Shown: piece by piece, positions 7,593 to 12,101 of the stretch
Layout of the letters: each line of letters starts with the position of its first letter
How positions within the stretch are numbered: the first letter of the stretch is position 1
Assembly (NCBI GenBank): GCA_029940115.1
Contig: JAOZRQ010000094.1
Location: 4,260 to 16,360 of the forward strand
From: Desulfobacterales bacterium
Lineage (GTDB): Bacteria > Desulfobacterota > Desulfobacteria > Desulfobacterales > 4be13
Direction: 5' to 3'
Length of the DNA: 12,101 nucleotides
The notes under the pieces: generated by a model
Databases searched by the model: none
Seen by the model: only the letters and a program-made list of their open reading frames with translations
Told to the model about the DNA's origin: nothing
Program-made: the position numbers and the translations under genes

Positions 7593-7616
7593 TTCAAATT
7601 CACGTTCACGGGATTC
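7593..7616. repeat. Short GTGAAC-type remnant
   Basis: The words TTCACGTTCACGGGATTCC lie between the LOG gene and the ATPase gene and match the GTTCACGGG arm of the two larger elements. Flanking AGGAAT and ATTCCT can form a short stem. Nothing else recognisable is in this 166-base gap. It may be a worn third copy or a chance similarity. Confidence 0.4.
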
Positions 7617-7624
7617 CTGACTCA

Positions 7625-8158
7625 TCAGTCAAAATAGTCACAAATCATATCCACCGCCTCGGAAGGTGTTTCTGCAACCTTCAGATGGATCAAATGCTCT
7701 TCGGGGGTGATCATTATATTCTCAGCCAATGCGGATAATACATTATTCCAATAGTCGCCCAATAAAACAATCGGGGTCTTATCTATCCCGAGCAGGTTCA
7801 GATTCCATGCCAAAAACATCTCACATAAGGTACCCACACCTCCCTGGGCCACGATAAATCCGTCTGCCCGTGAAACCAATTCATCTATCCGCTCAATCAA
7901 TCTGCCGGCCGGGACAACCTCATCATTATAAGGGTTAGGGGGACGCCTGTCTATATCTTTTGTGGTGATGCCGACAGTATGGCCGCCGCAGCTTTTTGCC
8001 CCTTTGCTTGAGGCCTCCATAATACCGGCATATCCTCCGTTGAGTACCCCGTACCCGCGTTCGGCTAATAATCTGCCAACCTGAATTCCGATTTCATAAG
8101 CTTCATCCTGAGGTGTCACATCGGAACTTCCGAAAACAGCAATCAGTTTTTTTTCCAT
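7625..8158 (-). CDS. LOG/SLOG-family (TIGR00725-like) Rossmann-fold protein
   Basis: A 177-residue soluble protein of the family often mislabelled 'lysine decarboxylase'. The N-terminal strand and loop VFGSSD (8-13), the GGYAGIMEA turn (41-49) and QGGVGTLCE (105-113) match the nucleotide-binding pattern PGGxGTxxE of LOG-type phosphoribohydrolases, with Gln for Pro. In the family, LOG enzymes split nucleoside monophosphates to base and ribose phosphate; other members only bind nucleotides. The shortness and the changed loop point to the TIGR00725 branch, whose function is not established. Its ATG overlaps the TAA stop of the TrpB2-like gene by one base, with AGGAGGG just upstream, so the two are coupled in translation and likely work together. 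Confidence 0.85.
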   Translation of the reverse strand: MEKKLIAVFGSSDVTPQDEAYEIGIQVGRLLAERGYGVLNGGYAGIMEASSKGAKSCGGHTVGITTKDIDRRPPNPYNDEVVPAGRLIERIDELVSRADGFIVAQGGVGTLCEMFLAWNLNLLGIDKTPIVLLGDYWNNVLSALAENIMITPEEHLIHLKVAETPSEAVDMICDYFD

Positions 8159-9402
8159 TAACCCTCCTTTTTAACCTCGTCTTGTGACAAGGAAGCCAAA
8201 TCCAACAATCCGTTTCCTGTGATGCAGCCTAATATGACTTTCTTTGAAGTTGTCTTAACTTCTCTGATTAACTGAGCAATGGCAAACGAGCTTTCAGGCG
8301 AGATAACCATCCCTTCAGTTTTTGCGATTATCTTCATCGCTTCAATGGCCGCTGCTTCGTTAATTGCCACCGGCATGATTCTTTTTTCATTCACAAAATA
8401 TGAAACAATCGGTGAGGCCCCGTGAAAGGTCAGGCCCATCCCATAATTGTTCGAGAGCTTGAAATCACAGCCTAATGAGAACATCTTTATCCTGAGACCG
8501 TTTTTTGAAGCATTTTTATAATCATAAACATATTTTCCTTTTGTCAGACTCGGGACCTTTTCGGATTCGACAGCGATGATTTTCATCTCACCGTCATCCT
8601 CGGATAAGAACGGAACTGCCAGCCCCCCGAAACTGGCACCGCCGCCGATGCAGCATATCAGGATATCCGGATATCGGGAGCCTGTCACTTCTTCCAACTG
8701 GCTCATTGCTTCAAGCCCCACAAGCGAATTATACGTCAGGGTCTGATCGGAGAAACTCCCGGACACTTTGAAACTTTTACGGTCCTTTCTGACAAGCTCC
8801 GTAACTTCTGCCGACGCCTTTGATATCGAACCCTGTATCTCACCTGTGAACATCTGCCGGCCGATCTCGGTAAACCGGCTCGGAGATGACAGCACTTTCG
8901 CGCCGTACAACTCCATCATGTACCTCCTGTAAGGTTTTTTCAGGTAGGATCTGTCTGTCATAAACACCAGACATTTCAGGTCATACAAAGATGAGGCAAA
9001 TGCCGCGGCCACGCCCACATGTCCGGCACTGGTTTCCACGACTGCCCGCTCCCTGCCTTCGGTTTTCCCATAATAAATCTGTGGAAGTATCACATTGATT
9101 TTAAAGCTTCCGTTCGGAAGCATATCTTCCCTTTTAAAGAATATCTTGTTATCGGTATCAAGATGAGCTTCCAGCCTTCTTGCCCGATATAAAGGTGTGG
9201 GTCGTCCTATCTGCCGGTAGGATGCCCGGATTTCTTCCGGGATAGTGATATGTTTGTCACAGGAGACCGTGTGCCTGACAACTTCTTTGGGACGTATTTC
9301 CATCTCAGCTTTTATGTCAACCCCCTGATATATTTCAGAGAGCGTACTGCCCGGAATCAACGATCTTGAATTGAGCCATTTGTCAATTTCATATTTCATC
9401 AT
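8158..9402 (-). CDS. Divergent TrpB2-like fold type II PLP enzyme
   Basis: A 414-residue relative of the TrpB2 (TIGR01415) tryptophan synthase beta family. Visible signatures: GRPTPL (66-71), KREDMLPNGSFKIN with PLP Lys101, ETSAGHVG (123-130), KKPYRRYMMELYGA (155-168), the phosphate-binding CIGGGASFGG (251-260), LTKGKYVYDY (286-295) and ITGNGLLDL (394-402). TrpB2 proteins normally read GSHKIN, ETGAGQWG and SGHG; here these are GSFKIN, ETSAGHVG and TGNG, and the N-terminus is short. There is no trpA or other trp gene nearby. A specialised beta-replacement or elimination enzyme is more likely than tryptophan synthesis. Two adjacent ATG codons (9402 and 9399) are possible starts, with only a weak Shine-Dalgarno match. 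Coupled to the LOG-family gene. Confidence 0.85.
   Translation of the reverse strand: MMKYEIDKWLNSRSLIPGSTLSEIYQGVDIKAEMEIRPKEVVRHTVSCDKHITIPEEIRASYRQIGRPTPLYRARRLEAHLDTDNKIFFKREDMLPNGSFKINVILPQIYYGKTEGRERAVVETSAGHVGVAAAFASSLYDLKCLVFMTDRSYLKKPYRRYMMELYGAKVLSSPSRFTEIGRQMFTGEIQGSISKASAEVTELVRKDRKSFKVSGSFSDQTLTYNSLVGLEAMSQLEEVTGSRYPDILICCIGGGASFGGLAVPFLSEDDGEMKIIAVESEKVPSLTKGKYVYDYKNASKNGLRIKMFSLGCDFKLSNNYGMGLTFHGASPIVSYFVNEKRIMPVAINEAAAIEAMKIIAKTEGMVISPESSFAIAQLIREVKTTSKKVILGCITGNGLLDLASLSQDEVKKEG
8162..8168 (-). promoter_or_regulatory. Ribosome binding site of the LOG-family gene, inside the upstream gene
   Basis: AGGAGGG on the minus strand, 3 bases before the ATG and within the last codons of the TrpB2-like gene. 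It supports the TAATG overlap start. Confidence 0.8.
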
Positions 9403-9573
9403 CTCTACTTTCTTTTTTTCAGTTGTTGTTTCCTCAAAGCGTTTTTTCGTTTCCTCTGCTTATATTGAGTAATCAGACAGTTACAATTTCGGTTTACCCG
9501 GAGTCTGTAAGATTACCCATTTTAGCAGGGTCCACATTGCAATGCGTAAGCCGATAACCAAGAAAGAAGTTTG

Positions 9574-9726
9574 CTGATTATAACGGATTTGGGGAGCCCG
9601 TGAACGTGAACGTGAACTTATGCCTGAACCTGAACGTGGATCCGAACGTGGGCCCGAAGGTGGGCATTCAATCGCGGGCAGGTTCATGTTCACGGGCACG
9701 TTCACGTTTCTGATTCTAACGGATTT
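9574..9726. repeat. GTGAAC-type inverted repeat element, copy 2
   Basis: A 153-bp element bounded by 17-bp direct repeats CTGATT(A/C)TAACGGATTT at 9574-9590 and 9710-9726. Inside are GTGAAC words on the left, the core CATTCAATCGCGGGCAGGTT and GTTCACGGGCACGTTCACG on the right, so the arms can pair. The core matches that of copy 1 in the same orientation, while the 17-bp end and the adjacent GGGGAGCCCGTGAAC match copy 1 in inverse orientation, with a one-base indel. Confidence 0.8.
9577..9604 (-). promoter_or_regulatory. Candidate sigma-70 promoter for the TrpB2-like/LOG genes
   Basis: On the minus strand the end of the repeat element contains TATAAT with TTCACG about 16 bases before it. It points toward the TrpB2-like gene, 175 bases away. 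The same sequence occurs in copy 1, where it points away from any gene start, so the match may simply be part of the repeat. Confidence 0.35.
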
Positions 9727-9796
9727 TGTGGTTGCCTGTGATTTCAGACAGTCACGATCCTGAAGGCCAGCCTGCCGGGACATGCCCATGGACAAA

Positions 9797-9871
9797 CCGC
9801 GGATGGACGCGGATGGGCCCGCACCCTGCCCGGCACGCAGGCCGTCTGCGTTCATCCGCGTTCATCCGCGG
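9797..9871. repeat. Long GC-rich inverted repeat
   Basis: Positions 9797-9815 (ccgcggatggacgcggatg) and 9853-9871 are reverse complements over 19 bases with one mismatch, around a 37-base loop. Words of the type GCGGATGAACGC are common intergenic repeats in many bacteria. It could form a strong RNA hairpin beyond the terminator of the binding-protein gene. Confidence 0.7.
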
Positions 9872-9884
9872 TTCATGATGGAAA

Positions 9885-9916
9885 GACACCCCATTGAGGG
9901 GGTGTCTGCTCAATGG
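9885..9916 (-). terminator. Terminator-like hairpin after the binding-protein gene, with an alternative fold
   Basis: On the minus strand an 8-bp stem (9885-9892 with 9899-9906, GACACCCC/GGGGTGTC) with a 6-base loop is followed by TTTCC, about 36 bases past the stop. A second stem, CCATTGAG (9891-9898) with CTCAATGG (9909-9916), uses overlapping bases, so only one can form at a time. Confidence 0.6.
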
Positions 9917-9941
9917 GAGAATGCGTTATTTTCCGAGTGCC

Positions 9942-10934
9942 TTATTTTTTCTTCATGAAATAAATATTCCTCAGAAATTCCAGCGTAAAAAGATCTTTTG
10001 CAGGGATTTTTTTCTCAATATGCTTAAACTTGTGCAGGATATCAACCCCTTTTGCCCAGTATTCTTCTTCCATCCATCCGAGATATTTCCTGCCCTCTCC
10101 CAGCTTGGCCACGAACTTGAGAATCTTCAGCGATTCTGTCTCGTGCGGAACTGAGCCTTCGGGATAATATTTCTCCACAACGACCTGGGCCGTCGTTGCC
10201 GGATTTTTGAATGCCTCTTCCCATCCCCGAAGTGACACTTCCAGAAACTTCCGGATAAGTTCCGGTTGTTTCTGAATCATGGCATCTGTCACAAAGCATA
10301 CAGACGAGTAAAAATCATAACCGTAGTTGAACGCGGGGATGTATGCAACCTTATGTCCCTGGTCTCTCAGAGTCAGTAATTCATTACTCATATATCCTTG
10401 GCAAACATCGATCTCATCATTAATAAAGGGCTGAAGATTCTCTATCCGAACAAGCACGATATCTTTGAATGCCACTGCCTGATTGGCCAGAACAATTTTA
10501 AGCATCAATGTTGTGTCATACGGAGATATTCCGATCCTTTTTCCGGTCAGTTGGTCAGGCACCGTGATTCCCGACGATTCTTTACTGATCAGGCAGTACG
10601 GCGATCTCTGAAAATGAGTTGCAATTGCTCTGACCTTTTGCCCTTTTGCCATAGCTTCTATGATTTCAGCGCCTTCGGCCACACCGATCTGAGCCTTTCC
10701 GGCAAGCACCGCGTCAATTGGTGACAGCCCTGATTCCGTTCCTCTGATCGTCAGATCGATTCCCGCCTCCCGATACCGCCCCCGATCTTTTGCCGCCAGA
10801 ATACCGGCAAACGCGACATTCGTCACCCAGTCCAATTGAATCGTCATGGGCTGAAGCGGTTCTTTGGCAAGTCCCTGCCCCGGGCACAACGCCATGATAA
10901 AGAGACACATCATTGTTACGCATACGTTTTTCAT
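9942..10934 (-). CDS. Secreted NMT1/THI5-like ABC transporter substrate-binding protein
   Basis: A 330-residue periplasmic binding protein. Residues 1-23 form a signal peptide (MKNV start, hydrophobic core, cleavage expected after GLA at 21-23). The text LDWVTNVAFAGILAAKDRGR and the following GIDLTI match the N-terminal signature of the NMT1/THI5-like family, which includes binding proteins for pyrimidine precursors of thiamine, riboflavin-type compounds, nitrate and sulfonates. The ligand cannot be read from the sequence. No permease or ATPase gene of an ABC transporter is next to it in the window, so the partners must be elsewhere or the protein acts as an orphan. The start is well supported by GGAGG 5 bases upstream (10940-10944). 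The upstream DNA and the start codon are duplicated. The Cys at 17 does not fit a lipobox. Confidence 0.87.
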   Translation of the reverse strand: MKNVCVTMMCLFIMALCPGQGLAKEPLQPMTIQLDWVTNVAFAGILAAKDRGRYREAGIDLTIRGTESGLSPIDAVLAGKAQIGVAEGAEIIEAMAKGQKVRAIATHFQRSPYCLISKESSGITVPDQLTGKRIGISPYDTTLMLKIVLANQAVAFKDIVLVRIENLQPFINDEIDVCQGYMSNELLTLRDQGHKVAYIPAFNYGYDFYSSVCFVTDAMIQKQPELIRKFLEVSLRGWEEAFKNPATTAQVVVEKYYPEGSVPHETESLKILKFVAKLGEGRKYLGWMEEEYWAKGVDILHKFKHIEKKIPAKDLFTLEFLRNIYFMKKK

Positions 10935-11058
10935 AAGATCCTCCTTCCTGTTTTAAGATTTAAGATTATAACGATTATAACATAACAGACACATCATTTT
11001 ACGCATACCTTTTTCATAACATCCTCCTTCTGTTTTAAGATTTAAGATTATAACAATT
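10903..11058 (-). repeat. Imperfect tandem duplication (about 74 bp) of the promoter, ribosome binding site and start of the binding-protein gene
   Basis: Copy A at 10903-10976 and copy B at 10987-11058 (offset 84 bases) match apart from a few substitutions and two one-base deletions in B. Each carries TTATAATC, a TAAATCTTAAAACAG stretch, AAGGAGGAT and ATGAAAAA. In copy B the reading frame closes after seven codons (MKKVCVK), because one deletion shifts it. The upstream copy could therefore act as a translated leader. Confidence 0.85.
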
Positions 11059-11340
11059 AGAAACATATTTTTTTCCGTCCGTTCGATAAACATGAACACG
11101 GATTCCTCAGCAAACGGTTTGTCCGTCCATTCTGATTTGGAAAGGGTGCAGTTCGTGTAATTCCAAACTTCTAAGTAATTGTTGAGTAAACCATGTAATT
11201 TCAACAAGTTACATTGCATCTTGCTCAAATCGCTCTTTTTGCCAGCAAATTTGTAACATGCTGATATTATTGGATGTTGCAATTCTGATGGTCAGTTTTG
11301 GAATAATACGAACTGCACCCATTTGGAAACAAGGAGAACT
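10935..11340. other. Gene-free interval: duplicated leader and MITE-like element
   Basis: These 406 bases are accounted for by the duplicated promoter/start segment (to 11058) and the inverted-repeat element (11135-11329), with about 75 AT-rich bases in between. A minus-strand open frame at 10953-11282 crosses both and shows no protein-like features. Confidence 0.7.
11135..11329. mobile_element. MITE-like element (177 bp) with 24-bp terminal inverted repeats and 9-bp target duplication
   Basis: The element at 11144-11320 begins GGGTGCAGTTCGTGTAATTC and ends in the reverse complement of GGGTGCAGTTCGTATTATTC; both continue as CAAA, so the ends match at 22 of 24 positions. It is flanked by a perfect direct repeat ATTTGGAAA at 11135-11143 and 11321-11329. 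No transposase frame fits inside, so it is non-autonomous. A 9-bp target duplication occurs in several transposase groups and does not identify the parent. It lies 11 bases after the methyltransferase stop; its ends could pair in RNA and act as a terminator. Confidence 0.85.
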
Positions 11341-12099
11341 TTATCGTCGGCGAATCTGGAGAAAACTTTGGTCACAAGCACAGTAAAATCCTCCTTCCGG
11401 AAGAGAGAATCGTGTGTAAACATACGCTTTGAGATCGCGTCGGTGGGGAATATCCGATCCCGGAAAGTCGTTGAGAATCCATTCCGCAATCGTATAGGCA
11501 GCGTCAAAGCTATCTGTTTTGAATGTCGCGGGGACCGTCTCCATATTCACCTCATACTGATCATTGTACTGACTCTGAAAGGATTCGGCGAGTTTGTCCA
11601 AGTTGAATTGTCGTTGGTAGAAATGATCGTATAACTTCGAGAATTCGGAGCGTTCATAATGGGCAAGCATCACTACTAATATCCCACTCTCCGACACCCA
11701 CGAAGCCATCTTTTTCAAATTCGCCATCCATTGGTCATGAGGAATATAATAAAGTACATGCGAGCAGAGTACCATATCTGCTGAATCATACGGAAGCAAA
11801 GCATCCGAAATTTTGTCAGGCAGAACTTCGATATCAGGACACTTCTTTTTCAGTTCCGCCCGAAGAGACTGGCTGGGTTCGATGGCAATCACTTGTTCAA
11901 ACCAATTGGACAGGAAAGCCGTTGTCCCACCCTCACCTGCTCCGGCATCAACAAAAAGAGAGCGTGAGGTGAGTTTTTCAACGCATCCGCGAAGCCATTG
12001 ATGCGCTTTTTCTTTTTCATCCGAGAGAGTGATGTATAAATCCAATGCTCGTTGGTATTTGTTATCCTGTGTATTGTAAATATTTATAAGTTCCCCCAT
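11341..12099 (-). CDS. Class I SAM-dependent methyltransferase
   Basis: A 252-residue Rossmann-fold methyltransferase transferring a methyl group from S-adenosylmethionine to an unknown acceptor. Motif I is VDAGAGEGGTTAFL (about 50-63), the acidic end of strand 2 is IAIEPS (about 71-76), and DSADMVLCSHVLYYI (about 105-119) corresponds to motifs II and III. The C-terminal part lacks a recognisable substrate domain; the general pattern is that of small-molecule N- or O-methyltransferases. The ATG at 12099 is two bases from the window edge, so a more upstream start cannot be excluded, although GELINIYNTQ is a plausible N-terminus. It ends just before the MITE-like element and is 406 bases from the next gene, so it is probably in a separate transcription unit. 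Confidence 0.8.
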   Translation of the reverse strand: MGELINIYNTQDNKYQRALDLYITLSDEKEKAHQWLRGCVEKLTSRSLFVDAGAGEGGTTAFLSNWFEQVIAIEPSQSLRAELKKKCPDIEVLPDKISDALLPYDSADMVLCSHVLYYIPHDQWMANLKKMASWVSESGILVVMLAHYERSEFSKLYDHFYQRQFNLDKLAESFQSQYNDQYEVNMETVPATFKTDSFDAAYTIAEWILNDFPGSDIPHRRDLKAYVYTRFSLPEGGFYCACDQSFLQIRRR

Positions 12100-12101
12100 A
12101 G

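Larger units (their letters stand above)
9403..9941. other. Gene-free interval dominated by repeats
   Basis: No convincing gene lies in these 539 bases. They hold the second GTGAAC element (9574-9726), a long GC-rich inverted repeat (9797-9871), the terminator of the binding-protein gene (9885-9916) and the presumed promoter region of the TrpB2-like gene. An open frame on the minus strand at 9481-9855 is made largely of repeat sequence and is not counted. Confidence 0.7.

Noticed and set aside
9481..9855. Minus-strand open frame of 124 codons
   Set aside because: Most of it is the GTGAAC element and the GC-rich inverted repeat (SRSRSR tracts); no ribosome binding site or family signature.
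10860..10934. Lipoprotein signal in the binding protein (Cys17)
   Set aside because: The residues before the Cys (M-A-L) lack the small residue required at -1; an ordinary signal peptide ending at GLA fits better.
10953..11282. Minus-strand open frame of 109 codons
   Set aside because: It crosses the MITE-like element and the duplicated leader and shows no protein-like features; the open frame is incidental to AT-rich sequence.

Overview
The window holds seven genes, all on the minus strand, so transcription runs right to left. A very large PfaA-type synthase gene runs off the left edge, and the methyltransferase at the right ends two bases from the window edge. The gene content (iterative PUFA-synthase-like megasynthase, type III PLP decarboxylase, TrpB2-like enzyme, THI5-like binding protein) and the heavy load of short repeats suggest a repeat-rich, multi-habitat bacterium such as a member of Desulfobacterota (Desulfobacterales, e.g. 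Desulfonema-like). That assignment comes from the general style of the sequence, not from a marker gene, and is tentative.

Right to left, in the order of transcription: a SAM-dependent methyltransferase (11341-12099); a 177-bp MITE-like element with terminal inverted repeats and a perfect 9-bp target duplication (11135-11329); a duplicated promoter/ribosome-binding/start segment (10903-11058); a secreted NMT1/THI5-like substrate-binding protein (9942-10934) followed by a terminator hairpin; a roughly 540-base gene-free stretch filled by a GTGAAC-type inverted repeat element and a large GC-rich hairpin; a divergent TrpB2-like PLP enzyme (8158-9402) overlapping a LOG/TIGR00725-type nucleotide-binding-fold protein (7625-8158); a P-type ATPase (5347-7458) without the usual Cys-Pro-Cys metal motif and with a 22-bp duplication of its start region; a second GTGAAC element (5151-5286); a type III PLP-dependent decarboxylase (3792-5114); and, overlapping its stop codon, the PfaA-like synthase (1-3795, KS and AT domains in view, repeat-filled linker, carrier and reducing domains presumably beyond the left edge).

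How the genes may work together is inference. The decarboxylase and synthase overlap, with a Shine-Dalgarno sequence inside the decarboxylase gene, so they are almost certainly translated together; the decarboxylase could supply an amine or decarboxylated acyl unit to the synthase. The TrpB2-like and LOG proteins form a second coupled pair. Whether the ATPase, the binding protein and the methyltransferase belong to the same pathway cannot be told from the sequence.

The most striking feature is repeat traffic into functional sequence: a four-copy dispersed repeat read in all three frames sits inside the ketosynthase catalytic domain, several other repeat families fill the linker, and two different genes carry tandem duplications of their own ribosome-binding site and start codon.
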